Shown here piece after piece: positions 41,511 to 49,812 of a DNA stretch of 64,000 bases. The stretch spans positions 1,598,501 to 1,662,500 of the forward strand of contig NZ_CP023696.1 of NCBI RefSeq assembly GCF_008704425.1, read 5' to 3'. The stretch is from Streptomyces fradiae ATCC 10745 = DSM 40063. GTDB taxonomy: Bacteria > Actinomycetota > Actinomycetes > Streptomycetales > Streptomycetaceae. Position 1 is the stretch's first letter, and each line of letters begins with the position of its first letter. The notes below the pieces were generated by a model that was not told the origin of the DNA, did not search any database, and worked only from the letters and a program-made list of their open reading frames with translations. The translations under genes and the position numbers were made by a program.

Positions 41511-41686
41511 GGAGGCGAGCTCCTCTTCCTCGTTCGAGCCGCCTGCCGGGTCGACGGTCAACTGCCCCGGTTGCGCGCTGGGCGTCCGGACACTCCCCCG
41601 TGTTCCACATCCGAACAGCACGGTTCAGGCGGTGCCTTCGCTGCCGCCCCCGATGGACGGTCAACCGCGCGAAGGTTCGAGCCCAG

Positions 41687-41716
41687 ACCCTAGTGACCAC
41701 ATTGTGATCAGTTCAA
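41687..41716 (-). promoter_or_regulatory. Promoter of NlpC paralogue 2 with direct-repeat operator
   Basis: Minus-strand TTGAAC (41716-41711) and TAGGGT (41692-41687), 18-base spacer. The spacer reads tgatcacaatgtggtcac, with gatcac and ggtcac as direct repeats 11 bases apart and also an imperfect inverted repeat. Eleven-base spacing of direct repeats fits an OmpR-type regulator. The leader to the GTG is about 170 bases. Confidence 0.6.
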
Positions 41717-41725
41717 ATCCTCATG

Positions 41726-41748
41726 AGAAAAATCTCGCCCGCCGGGCA
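41726..41748 (-). terminator. Terminator of the NYN-domain gene
   Basis: On the minus strand gcccggcgggc forms a short stem followed by gagattttt, a rare T-run for this genome. It lies 90 bases after the NYN gene stop and just upstream of the NlpC promoter. Confidence 0.5.
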
Positions 41749-41837
41749 CTTTCTTTACCGTGATCGCACCGTGGGTCATGCGCGGTTGACGTTGCGTTCA
41801 CCGGACGGACCGCCAAACCGGGCATGACGCCCAGGAG

Positions 41838-43202
41838 TTACGAGAGCCGCGAAAGCCGCTTCAGCAGCATCACGGACGCGACCGGCCGGGCCCCGGACCT
41901 GGCGACCCCGTCGGCCACCTCGCGGTCGCTGGAGACCACGACCACCGGCCGCCCCGGCGGCTCGGCGCGCACCAGCTGCCGGATCAGCTCGTCGGCCGTC
42001 ACGCCCGGCTTGGAGAACAGCACCCGCACCCCGCGGGGCGGGGCGAGCAGCACCGGCGCGGCCAGTTCGGCGCCGTCGAAGACGCAGGTGACCTCGGCGC
42101 CGGTGCGCGCGGCGAGCGCGGAGAGCCCGCCGAGGAGCCGCAGCCGCTGCTTCTCCAGCGGCATGGTCGGATAGCCGGTCTTGGTGACGTTGTAGCCGTC
42201 GACGACCAGATGGGCCTGCGGCAGCGCGAGGAGCTGGTCGAGGAGGGCCGGGTCGGTCTCGGACAGCGCGCGGGCGGCGATGTCCTTCGGCGACATCCGG
42301 CCGGGCTCCACCGCGTCCACCGAGTCGGCGGGCCGCACGGAGACGGGCGGCAGGGCCAGCTCGCGGCGCAGCCCCTGGGCGGCCTCCAGGACCGTGTCCA
42401 GCAGCAGCCGCAGGCGTACGTCCTCCACCGAGCGGCCCTCGCGGGCGGCGCGGCGGCTGGCCTCCAGGGCGGCCTCGACCTCCCCGAGGCGGGACCTGAG
42501 GCGGCGCGTCTCGCTCTCGGCGGCCGAGGCGCGGGCGGCGCCGTCCGCCCGGACCGCGTCGATCTCCTCGCGGGCGCGGCGCAGGGCGGCCTCGCCCCGC
42601 TTGACGTCGCTCTGGGCGCTGCGCAGCTTGCGGTGAAGCGATTCGGCTTCCCTGCGGGCGGCCTCCAGCTCGGCGCGCAGCCGCTCGGTCTCGTCGCGGG
42701 TGTGCGCGCGGGCCTCGGCGAGCTCCTCGCGCAGCCGCTCCAGTTCGCGGCGGCCCGCCTCGTCGGCGCGCTCGGCGTCCGCCCGCTGCACCTCCTCGCC
42801 CGCCGCGGCGACCAGCTTGACCCACCCGGCGGGGCGCAGCACGTACGCGGCGGCCGCCACGTCCACGGGGTCGGCGGCGGCCGGCGGCGCGCCCGACTCG
42901 ACGGCGGCGGCCAGCTCGGGCTGGCCGGAGCGCAGCCGGTCGCCGATGCGCCCGCGGAACGCCGCGTCCGCCTCCAGGGCGGCGGCCATCGCGTTGCCCG
43001 CGAAGCGGGCCCGCCGGGTGGGGGTGAAGCGGGCGTACTGGCGGAGCTGGGCCGGCAGCTCGGCGACGGTCAGGCCGCCGAACGCCTCCGCGACGAGCGC
43101 GACGACCCGGCGCCGTACCGCCTCGGGCAGCGGGCGGTCGAGCGCCTCGGCGGCGTCACCGGCCGCACCGGCCGACTCAGCGCCGCTTGCCGGCTGCGCC
43201 AC
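41838..43202 (-). CDS. NYN-domain (YacP-like) RNA-binding or ribonuclease protein
   Basis: A 454-residue protein with three parts. The N-terminal region (1-125) contains FTPTRRARFAGNAMAAAL. The middle (about 130-270) is a long charged coiled coil (ELERLREELAEARAHTRDE, RRLRSRLGEVEAALEAS). The C-terminal NYN/PIN-like domain (about 330-454) has LVVDGYNVTKTGYPTMPLEK, TCVFDGAEL and VVVVSSDREVADGVARSG, with the acidic residues expected for metal-dependent RNA cleavage as in YacP/Rae1. Start GTG at 43202. The partner or RNA target is unknown. A T-run terminator follows. Confidence 0.88.
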   Translation of the reverse strand: MAQPASGAESAGAAGDAAEALDRPLPEAVRRRVVALVAEAFGGLTVAELPAQLRQYARFTPTRRARFAGNAMAAALEADAAFRGRIGDRLRSGQPELAAAVESGAPPAAADPVDVAAAAYVLRPAGWVKLVAAAGEEVQRADAERADEAGRRELERLREELAEARAHTRDETERLRAELEAARREAESLHRKLRSAQSDVKRGEAALRRAREEIDAVRADGAARASAAESETRRLRSRLGEVEAALEASRRAAREGRSVEDVRLRLLLDTVLEAAQGLRRELALPPVSVRPADSVDAVEPGRMSPKDIAARALSETDPALLDQLLALPQAHLVVDGYNVTKTGYPTMPLEKQRLRLLGGLSALAARTGAEVTCVFDGAELAAPVLLAPPRGVRVLFSKPGVTADELIRQLVRAEPPGRPVVVVSSDREVADGVARSGARPVASVMLLKRLSRLS

Positions 43203-43266
43203 GATCCGTCACCCCACTACCCGTCGTTCTCACTGTGCCGGGACGCCCGCCGGCCCCGGGCGGGCC

Positions 43267-43509
43267 TCAGGAGCCGGCGCCCGGCCTGTCCACCAGCTCG
43301 ATCTGGTCCACCGCGTTGCACCAGCGGCAGCGGACCGACTCGATGGTCTCACTGACCACCTCGCGCTCCTCCACCGTGGGCTCGCCCGCGAGGTCCAGAT
43401 GGACGTACTCCACGACCTTGGAGGAGCGCGTCACGTCGAAGCGCGTCAGGTTGCCGCAGAGCGCGCAGCGCCAGCGGGTCTCGGCGGTCGGCTGGGGAAC
43501 CGTCGTCAT
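43267..43509 (-). CDS. Small zinc-ribbon protein
   Basis: An 80-residue protein with two Cys pairs, CALCGN near residue 17 and CRWCN near 66, which should bind one zinc ion. Between them is KVVEYVHLDLAGEPTVEEREVV. The ATG at 43509 has AAGGAC upstream; the longer frame to 43668 is unlikely. Conserved in Streptomyces next to the NYN gene; function unknown. Confidence 0.75.
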   Translation of the reverse strand: MTTVPQPTAETRWRCALCGNLTRFDVTRSSKVVEYVHLDLAGEPTVEEREVVSETIESVRCRWCNAVDQIELVDRPGAGS

Positions 43510-43723
43510 GGTGCCGTCCTTGTCATGGTCCGGTTGTGCCAGTTGTTCGACCCGCGGTGCGCCCTCGGACTGCGGGTGCCCCGGGAGCGGCCCGGGCACG
43601 CCCGTTACCCTACGGCCTCCCCCCTCGCGCCCGTGCGGACGGCCGGGGAAGACCGCGGGAGGGTGCACCCGGCCCCGGCGAGGCGCTCTGCCCCGCTCGC
43701 ACCCCGTACGTCATGATCTGTGC

Positions 43724-44443
43724 GTGATCGCTTGGCGTGGAGCGTTGCGGCGTGCCGCCACCGGGCCGACGGTGACGTACGGCGTCATCGGGGTGTGCGC
43801 GCTGGTCTTCGTGGTCGGCCCGGCGTCCGGCCTCGCGGCCTCGTACGGCACCGGGGAGGACCTGGTCGCCGCCCAGAGCGCGTACTTCCGGCGCTGGGGG
43901 GTCATCCCGGCGGACCTGCTGAGCGGCGCCCCGCCCGCGCTGCTCACCCCGCTCAGCGCCCTGTTCGTGCACGGCAACTGGCTGCACCTGCTGGGGAACA
44001 TGCTGTTCCTGTTCGTCTTCGGCGCGATGGCCGAGGAGCGGATGGGACACCTTCGGTTCGGGGTGTTCTACGTGGTGTCCGGCTACCTGGCGCTGGCCGG
44101 GTACGCGATGGTGCACGCGGACAGCGCGCAGACCCTGGTGGGGGCGTCCGGCGCGATCTCCGCGGTGCTCGGGGCGTTCCTGTACCTCTTCCCCAGGGCG
44201 CGGGTGACCAGCCTCTTCCCCTTCCTGTTCTTCCTGCCGCTGCGCTTCCCGGCCTGGATCGTCCTGGTCTTCTGGTTCGTGCTCCAGTGGCTGGCCGCGC
44301 GCGGGGCGGGCAGCGGGCCGGGGGTCGCCTACCTCGCGCACCTCATCGGCTTCGCGCTGGGGTTCCTGTACGCGTGGGCGCGCTACCGGGGCATTAGAGT
44401 GAAGGCCCCAGCAGCGGCCACCGAGGGAGAGGGACAGCCGTGA
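43724..44443 (+). CDS. Rhomboid-family intramembrane serine protease
   Basis: A 239-residue protein with six membrane helices. The loop and helix 2 read FVHGNWLHLLGNMLFLFVFG, catalytic Ser is in TLVGASGAISAVLG and the His in YLAHLIGFALGF. It cuts within the membrane; substrates unknown. GTG at 43724 is chosen: a CATGAT -10-like box ends six bases upstream, so it may be leaderless. The stop overlaps the start of the AsnC-like gene by four bases (GTGA), so the two are co-translated. Confidence 0.92.
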   Translation: MIAWRGALRRAATGPTVTYGVIGVCALVFVVGPASGLAASYGTGEDLVAAQSAYFRRWGVIPADLLSGAPPALLTPLSALFVHGNWLHLLGNMLFLFVFGAMAEERMGHLRFGVFYVVSGYLALAGYAMVHADSAQTLVGASGAISAVLGAFLYLFPRARVTSLFPFLFFLPLRFPAWIVLVFWFVLQWLAARGAGSGPGVAYLAHLIGFALGFLYAWARYRGIRVKAPAAATEGEGQP

Positions 44444-44721
44444 TCACCGCGATCGTGCTCATCAAGACCAGCGTGGACCGCATCCCGGAGATCGCGGAGG
44501 CCATCGCCGCGCTCGACAGCGTGAGCGAGGTCTTCTCCGTCACCGGGACGTACGACCTGGTCGCCATGGTCCGCGTGCCCAAGCACGAGAACCTGGCCGA
44601 CATCATCCCCGGCCGCATCAGCAAGATCCCCGGCGTCGTCGCCACGGACACCCACGTCGCGTTCCGCACGTACTCGCAGCACGACCTGGAAGCGGCCTTC
44701 GCCATCGGGCTCGACGCCTGA
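44440..44721 (+). CDS. Stand-alone Lrp/AsnC ligand-binding (RAM) domain protein
   Basis: A 93-residue protein made only of the alpha/beta sandwich that binds amino acids in Lrp/AsnC regulators: ITAIVLIKTSVDRIPEIAEA, VSEVFSVTGTYDLVAMVRV and VVATDTHVAFRTYS. The N-terminal DNA-binding domain is absent, so it cannot act as a usual repressor; stand-alone domains form decamers and may partner with full-length Lrp proteins. GGGAGAGGGA precedes the GTG, which overlaps the rhomboid stop. The link to the rhomboid protease is by operon only. Confidence 0.92.
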   Translation: MITAIVLIKTSVDRIPEIAEAIAALDSVSEVFSVTGTYDLVAMVRVPKHENLADIIPGRISKIPGVVATDTHVAFRTYSQHDLEAAFAIGLDA

Positions 44722-44930
44722 CCGACCCCCACCGATTCACCCGAACGGGGGAGGGGGATTCGGCCACGGCACGGCTCCGCCCCGCGGCCCCGGCCCTCCG
44801 CCCGGCACGCGCCGCCCTGGACGGCCCCGTCCGGTACGCGCCGGCCCTCGGCCCCGGCCGCCCCTCGGCCCCGGCCGGCCCCGGTCCGGCGCCGCCGCAC
44901 CCTGGCGCTCCGGTCCGGTGCGTCCCGCCC

Positions 44931-46508
44931 TCAGCCCCGCTCCGGCACGCAGCGCCCGTCCTCCGTGCGGTAGCTCCACCGGGCGCCGTCCGCGACCAGC
45001 TCGCGCACGGCCCGCAGGAAGCGGTCGACGTGTTCGTCCGGGGTCCCCGCGCCGAAGCTGACCCGGACCGCGCCCGCCGCCCGCTCCCCCGAACCGGCCC
45101 GCGGCGCCCCGCACTCCGCCGGCTCCCGCTCCGACCCGCCCAGCAGGGCCCGCACCAGCGGGTGCGCGCAGAACAGCCCGTCGCGGACCCCGATGCCGTA
45201 CTCGGCGGAGAGCGCCGCCGCGAGGTGCGCGCCGCTCCAGCCCTCCACCGTGAAGGACAGCACCCCCACGCGCGGGGCGTCGTCGCCGAACAGCGACAGC
45301 ACCCGCACCCCCGGCACCCGCGCCAGCCCCTCGCGCACCCGCTCGACCAGCTCCCGCTCGCGGGCCACCAGCGCGTCGAACCCGGCCTCCCGCAGCGCCC
45401 GGCACGCCGACGCGACGGCGTAGGCGCCGATCACGTTGGGCGAGCCGGCCTCGTGGCGGGCCTCCGTCGTGTGCCAGAGCGCCTCCACCCCGCCGTCCGC
45501 CCGCCGCGCCACCGACCGGGACGCGCCGCCGCCCGCCAGGTAGGGCTCGGCCTCCCGCAGCCAGTCGGCCCGCCCGGCGAGCACCCCGGCGCCGAACGGG
45601 GCGTAGAGCTTGTGCCCGGAGAAGGCCACCCAGTCCACGTCCAGCTCCGCCACGTCCACCGGGTGGTGCGGCGCGAGCTGGGCGGCGTCCAGCACGATCC
45701 GCGCCCCGTGGGCGTGCGCGGCGGCCGCCAGCTCCCGTACCGGCCACAGCTCGCCGGTCACGTTCGACGCGCCCGTCACGCACACCAGCGCGGGCCCGTA
45801 CGGCTCCCGGTGCACGAGCGCCCGCTCCAGCGCCTCCACGGCCGCCGCCGGGGTGCGCGGCGCCTCCAGGTACGTCACGCGGGCCCCCCGCCACGGCAGC
45901 AGCGCCGCGTGGTGCTCGGTCTCGAAGACGAAGACCTCGCAGCCGGCGGGCAGGGCGCGGGCGAGCAGGTTGAGCGAGTCGGTCGTCGAGCGGGTGAAGA
46001 CCACCTGGTCGCCGGGGCGGCAGCCGAGGAACTCCGCGACCGTGCGGCGGCTGTCCTCCAGCAGCTCGGTGGAGAGCCGCGACAGGTACCCGGCGCCCCG
46101 GTGGACGCTGCCGTAGTACGGGGCGTACGCGGCGACGTCGTCCCACACCCGCTGGAGCGCGGGGGCGCTGGCCGCGTAGTCGAGCGCGGCGTAGACGGCC
46201 TCCCCGCCGGTGACGAGCGGCACGGTCACGTCCCGGCCGAGCACGGGCAGCGGCAGGACGGCGGCCGGGGCGGGGACGTGCCCCGCGGGGGCGCCGGCCG
46301 GAGCGGCGGCCGGGCTGTCGGCGCCGGCCACCACCCCCGCCGGGGAGGCGGCACGGGCGGCACCGTCGACGGCGGCGGAGGCGGCCGGGGCGGAAGGGGC
46401 AGAGGAGACGGCCGGGGCGGAGGGGGCGGCGGAGACGGCCGGGGCGGAAGGGGCGGCGGAGACGGCCGAAGGGGCCGGGGCGCAGGCGGTGTTCGGGTAC
46501 GCGGGCAT
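44931..46508 (-). CDS. Class V aminotransferase / cysteine-desulfurase-like enzyme under SAM-IV control
   Basis: A 525-residue PLP enzyme. Residues 1-100 are Ala/Pro/Ser-rich with SAAPSAPAV repeats. The catalytic domain begins with YAALDYAASAPALQRVWDDV, has TRSTTDSLNLLA, FVFETEHHAALLPW, the PLP Asp in ARIVLDAAQLAPHHPVD and Lys in VAFSGHKLYAPFGAG. A loop Cys is present in RDGLFCAHP. It looks like the SufS/NifS group, acting as a cysteine desulfurase or lyase. The ATG at 46508 has AGGAG seven bases upstream. A SAM-IV riboswitch and a short ORF lie in its leader, which places it in sulfur/methionine metabolism. Confidence 0.88.
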   Translation of the reverse strand: MPAYPNTACAPAPSAVSAAPSAPAVSAAPSAPAVSSAPSAPAASAAVDGAARAASPAGVVAGADSPAAAPAGAPAGHVPAPAAVLPLPVLGRDVTVPLVTGGEAVYAALDYAASAPALQRVWDDVAAYAPYYGSVHRGAGYLSRLSTELLEDSRRTVAEFLGCRPGDQVVFTRSTTDSLNLLARALPAGCEVFVFETEHHAALLPWRGARVTYLEAPRTPAAAVEALERALVHREPYGPALVCVTGASNVTGELWPVRELAAAAHAHGARIVLDAAQLAPHHPVDVAELDVDWVAFSGHKLYAPFGAGVLAGRADWLREAEPYLAGGGASRSVARRADGGVEALWHTTEARHEAGSPNVIGAYAVASACRALREAGFDALVARERELVERVREGLARVPGVRVLSLFGDDAPRVGVLSFTVEGWSGAHLAAALSAEYGIGVRDGLFCAHPLVRALLGGSEREPAECGAPRAGSGERAAGAVRVSFGAGTPDEHVDRFLRAVRELVADGARWSYRTEDGRCVPERG

Positions 46509-46635
46509 GGCGGAATCTCCTGGCGGGAACGCGGCGAAAGGGGTGTGCGGGCCCGCGGGGACGGCTCGACGGCCGTACCGCACGCGGGGTGACGCCTCGA
46601 CGCACGGCGACGACGACGGCCGTGCGGAGGGGGGA

Positions 46636-46650
46636 AGGGCCCGGGGCCCT
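46636..46650 (-). promoter_or_regulatory. Hairpin after the leader ORF
   Basis: agggccccgggccct folds into seven base pairs with a one-base centre and starts at the stop codon of the small leader ORF. It is followed on the minus strand by ttcccccc. It might pause transcription or hide part of the leader. Confidence 0.45.
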
Positions 46651-46669
46651 AGCGCATTCGCTTGCTCAC
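46649..46669 (-). CDS. Six-codon leader ORF (MSKRMR) between riboswitch and aminotransferase
   Basis: GTG AGC AAG CGA ATG CGC TAG, with GGGAG seven bases upstream of the GTG. It lies 40 bases after the SAM-IV aptamer and 140 bases before the aminotransferase ATG, and its stop codon overlaps a hairpin. A ribosome site of this quality in a riboswitch expression platform is suggestive. Whether it is translated is not known. Confidence 0.5.
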   Translation of the reverse strand: MSKRMR

Positions 46670-46708
46670 GAGACTGCTCCCTCGGGACCAGGACCCCAGG
46701 GTGTGCAG

Positions 46709-46827
46709 GGGTCCGCGCTTGCCGCGGACCTCGCTGCCCGCGGCCTGGTCTTCACCCGGGGCACCCCGCCACGGACGGAGGGTTGCCGGACAGCGGGCCG
46801 GGGCCGTAATCGCTGTCACTCATGACC
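46709..46827 (-). ncRNA. SAM-IV riboswitch
   Basis: On the minus strand the sequence has the SAM-IV landmarks in order: ggtcatgagtgacagcga, gctgtccggcaaccctcc, ggcggggtgccccgggtga and gaccagg, then the 3' hairpin ggtccgcggcaagcgcggacc. P1 closes ggtc (46827-46824) with gacc after the gggtga segment. These agree nearly base for base with the mycobacterial SAM-IV aptamer as I remember it. The last stem overlaps a second hairpin, ggacccc with ggggtcc, that cannot form at the same time. It senses S-adenosylmethionine and should turn the downstream aminotransferase gene off when SAM is plentiful. Confidence 0.93.
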
Positions 46828-46969
46828 TTGCCGAGCATCCTGCCACACGCACCCGCCCCCCACGCAAGACGGGTGGCCCGTACGGCGGACGGACCGTACG
46901 GCGGGCGGACCGCCGGACGGGCGGGCCCGCGGCGCCGACCCCGGGAGCCGGCGCGGCGGGCCCGCCGGC

Positions 46970-48034
46970 TCACCTGTGGCTGGCCCGCACCCAGCGGTCC
47001 AGGACGTCGCGGGCCGCGCCCGAGTCGATGGACTCGGCGGCCTTCGCCATACCGGCCCGCAGCTGCTCGGCCAGCGGCGCGTCCGCAGGCTCCAGCGCCA
47101 CCAGCGCCGCCGCCGAGTTCAGCAGCACCGCGTCCCGCACGGGCCCGGTCTCCCCGGCGAGCAGCCGCCGCGCCACGTCCGCGTTGTACGAGGCGTCGGC
47201 GCCCCGCAGCGCCTCCACCGGCACCACGTCGAGGCCGACGTCGCGCGGGTGGAACGCCTCCTCGCGGACGGTCCCGTCCCGGACGACCCACACCCGCGAA
47301 CCGGCCGTCGTGGTCAGCTCGTCCAGCCCGTCGTCCCCCCGGAAGACCAGCGCCGACGAGCCGCGCTCGGCGAGCACACCGGCCAGGATCGGCGCCATCC
47401 GGGCGTCGGCCACACCCGTGGCCTGGGCCCGCACGCGGGCCGGGTTGGTCAGCGGGCCCAGGAAGTTGAACGTGGTCCGGATGCCCATCTCCTTGCGGGC
47501 GCGGGCGACATGGCGGAGCGCCGGGTGGAAGGTGACGGCGAAGCAGAAGGTGATGCCGGCCTCCTCCGCCACCTCGGCGACCCGCTCCGGGGACAGCCCC
47601 AGGTCGACGCCCAGCTTCTCCAGCACGTCCGAGGCGCCGGAGGCGGACGACGCGGCGCGGTTGCCGTGCTTGACGACCTTCGCGCCCGTACCGGCGACGA
47701 CGATCGCCGACATCGTGGAGACGTTGACGGTCCTGGCGCCGTCGCCGCCCGTGCCGACGATGTCCACCGAGGGGCCCGGCACCTCGATCGTGCGGGCGTG
47801 CTCGTACATGGTGCGGACGAGGCCGGAGATCTCCTCCACGGTCTCGCCCTTGCCTCGCAGCGCCACCGCGAACCCGGCGATCTGCGCGTCGGTGGCCTCC
47901 CCGCTGAGGATGCGCTCCATCGCCCACGCGGTCGTGTCCGCGTCGAGGTCCCGCCCCGAGAGCAGGGTGTCGAGGACGGCGGGCCAGGAGCGGCCCGCCG
48001 CGGTAGAGCCTCCAGCGGGTGGCACAGCGCTCAT
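46970..48034 (-). CDS. trpD: Anthranilate phosphoribosyltransferase
   Basis: TrpD transfers phosphoribose from PRPP to anthranilate, the step after anthranilate synthase. The 354-residue protein has [51 protein letters not shown] and [13 protein letters not shown], all typical. The ATG at 48034 has GGGAG six bases upstream. It is 28 kb from trpEG and has no leader peptide or attenuator of its own. Position next to the qcr-ctaE cluster is the same as in M. tuberculosis (Rv2192c). It does not overlap the respiratory genes, which end in two hairpins upstream. Confidence 0.96.
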   Translation of the reverse strand: MSAVPPAGGSTAAGRSWPAVLDTLLSGRDLDADTTAWAMERILSGEATDAQIAGFAVALRGKGETVEEISGLVRTMYEHARTIEVPGPSVDIVGTGGDGARTVNVSTMSAIVVAGTGAKVVKHGNRAASSASGASDVLEKLGVDLGLSPERVAEVAEEAGITFCFAVTFHPALRHVARARKEMGIRTTFNFLGPLTNPARVRAQATGVADARMAPILAGVLAERGSSALVFRGDDGLDELTTTAGSRVWVVRDGTVREEAFHPRDVGLDVVPVEALRGADASYNADVARRLLAGETGPVRDAVLLNSAAALVALEPADAPLAEQLRAGMAKAAESIDSGAARDVLDRWVRASHR

Positions 48035-48098
48035 GGTCGCTCCCGGTTCCGTGACGGATGATGACGGGTCCAGCCTAGCGAGCCGCCGGGGACGGCGA

Positions 48099-48129
48099 AG
48101 AGCCCCGTCCGTGGACTGGACGGGGCTCT
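48099..48129 (-). terminator. Terminator of the ctaE-qcrCAB operon, distal hairpin
   Basis: agagccccgtcc (48099-48110) pairs perfectly with ggacggggctct (48118-48129), loop of seven. It lies between qcrB and trpD, which share a strand, so it separates them. Confidence 0.85.
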
Positions 48130-48150
48130 CACCGTGGCGACTCTCAGGGC

Positions 48151-48180
48151 TCACCCCCCGGGGCGGGGCCCCGGGGGTGA
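48151..48180 (-). terminator. Terminator of the ctaE-qcrCAB operon, proximal hairpin
   Basis: tcacccccc-ggggc (48151-48164) pairs with gccccgggggtga (48168-48180) with a single-base bulge. It begins seven bases after the qcrB stop. Confidence 0.75.
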
Positions 48181-48186
48181 GGGCGA

Positions 48187-49812
48187 TCAGTGGTGGCCGT
48201 GGCCCGCGCTGATCTCCTTGTACTCCTCCACCGTGGCCTTGGGGACCTGGTTCCCCTCGCCGTAGTAGCCCTTGCTGAGCTTGGCGCGCAGCTTCTGGGC
48301 GGCGGAGGGCTTGCGCTCGACGCCGTTCTCGTCGACCGTCGGGCCGATCTCCGCCGGGACGTACTGCTCGTGCGCGGTCAGCGCGTGCAGCTGCGCCTGG
48401 CTGAGCGGCTCGTGGACCTCGACGAACTCACCGTGCGGCAGCCGCTTGATGATGCCGGTCTCGCGGCCGTGCAGCACCTTGTCGCGGTCGCGGCGCTGGA
48501 GGCCGAGGCAGATCCGCTTGGTGATGACGAAGGCGAGGACCGGTCCGGCGAAGAACGCGATGCGGACGAACCAGGTGACCGCGTTGATCGACAGGTGGAA
48601 GTAGGTGGCGACGATGTCGTTGCCACCGCCCACCAGCATCACCATGTAGCCGGTGACCCAGGCGACGCCGAGGCCCGTGCGGGTCGGGGCGTTGCGCGGG
48701 CGGTCCAGGATGTGGTGCTCGCGCTTGTCGCCGGTGATCCACGACTCGATGAACGGGTAGACCGCGATGGCGGCCAGCATCACACCGAAGATCACGAGCG
48801 GGATGAAGACGCCCAGGACCAGGGTGTGGCCCCAGAGGGTGATCTCCCAGCCGGGCATGGCGCGGATGAGACCCTCGGCGAAGCCCATGTACCAGTCGGG
48901 CTGGGCGCCGGTGGACACCATGTCCGGGCGGTACGGGCCGAGGGCCCACACCGGGTTGATGGTGAACAGCGCGGCGATGACCGCGATGACACCGAACACC
49001 AGGAAGAAGAAGCCGCCGGCCTTGGCCATGTACACCGGCAGCAGCGGCATGCCGACCACGTTCTTGTTGGTGCGGCCGGGGCCCGCGAACTGCGTGTGCT
49101 TGTGGTAGAAGACCAGGATCAGGTGCGCCACCACGAGGCCGAGCATGATGCCCGGCAGCAGCAGGATGTGGATCGAGTAGAACCGGGCGACCATGTCGTG
49201 GCCGGGGAACTCGCCTCCGAAGAGGAACATCGAGATGTACGTGCCGACGATCGGCACGGACAGGATCGCGCCCTGGGTGAAGCGGACACCGGTGCCCGAC
49301 AGCAGGTCGTCCGGGAGCGAGTAGCCGGTGAAACCGGTGAACATGCCCAGGACGAGCAGCAGGAAGCCGAACAGCCAGTTGATCTCGCGCGGCTTGCGGA
49401 ACGCGCCGGTGAAGAAGACGCGCATCATGTGCACGAACATGCCGGCGATGAAGATCAGCGCCGCCCAGTGGTGGATCTGCCGGATCAGCAGACCGCCGCG
49501 CACGTCGAAGCTGATGTCCAGCGTCGAGGCGTACGCCTCGGTCATCCGGACGCCCTGCATCGGCACGTACGAGCCGTGGTACACGATCTCGTTCATGCTC
49601 GGGTGGAAGAACAGCGTCAGGTACACACCCGTGAGGATGATGATGATGAAGCTGTAGAGGCAGATCTCACCCAGCATGAAGGACCAGTGGTCCGGGAAGA
49701 TCTTGCGCATGTTGGCCTTGGCCAGGGAGTAGATCCCGAGCCGGCCGTCCGCCCAGTCGGCCACCCGCTCACCGGCGGGCGCCTTCCGCGTCGTGTCTTT
49801 TGCGGTGCTCAT
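48187..49812 (-). CDS. qcrB: Cytochrome bc1 complex, cytochrome b subunit
   Basis: QcrB carries hemes bL and bH and the quinol sites of the actinobacterial bc1-aa3 supercomplex. The 541-residue protein has eight main helices with His pairs in [21 protein letters not shown] and [21 protein letters not shown]. The Qo loop reads PDWY rather than PEWY. A 100-residue C-terminal extension (about 430-541) ends in HGHH. It overlaps qcrA by four bases (ATGA). In M. tuberculosis the equivalent protein is the target of Q203-type inhibitors; that is family knowledge. Confidence 0.97.
   Translation of the reverse strand: MSTAKDTTRKAPAGERVADWADGRLGIYSLAKANMRKIFPDHWSFMLGEICLYSFIIIILTGVYLTLFFHPSMNEIVYHGSYVPMQGVRMTEAYASTLDISFDVRGGLLIRQIHHWAALIFIAGMFVHMMRVFFTGAFRKPREINWLFGFLLLVLGMFTGFTGYSLPDDLLSGTGVRFTQGAILSVPIVGTYISMFLFGGEFPGHDMVARFYSIHILLLPGIMLGLVVAHLILVFYHKHTQFAGPGRTNKNVVGMPLLPVYMAKAGGFFFLVFGVIAVIAALFTINPVWALGPYRPDMVSTGAQPDWYMGFAEGLIRAMPGWEITLWGHTLVLGVFIPLVIFGVMLAAIAVYPFIESWITGDKREHHILDRPRNAPTRTGLGVAWVTGYMVMLVGGGNDIVATYFHLSINAVTWFVRIAFFAGPVLAFVITKRICLGLQRRDRDKVLHGRETGIIKRLPHGEFVEVHEPLSQAQLHALTAHEQYVPAEIGPTVDENGVERKPSAAQKLRAKLSKGYYGEGNQVPKATVEEYKEISAGHGHH

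Noticed and set aside
41511..41680. c-di-AMP (ydaO) riboswitch in the NlpC leader
   Set aside because: Such switches occur before wall hydrolases in Streptomyces, but the needed ggggga-acc and ggggtgaatc segments are missing here.
43187..43723. Upstream extension of the rhomboid gene
   Set aside because: It would run antisense through the zinc-ribbon gene; the membrane protein begins properly at 43724.
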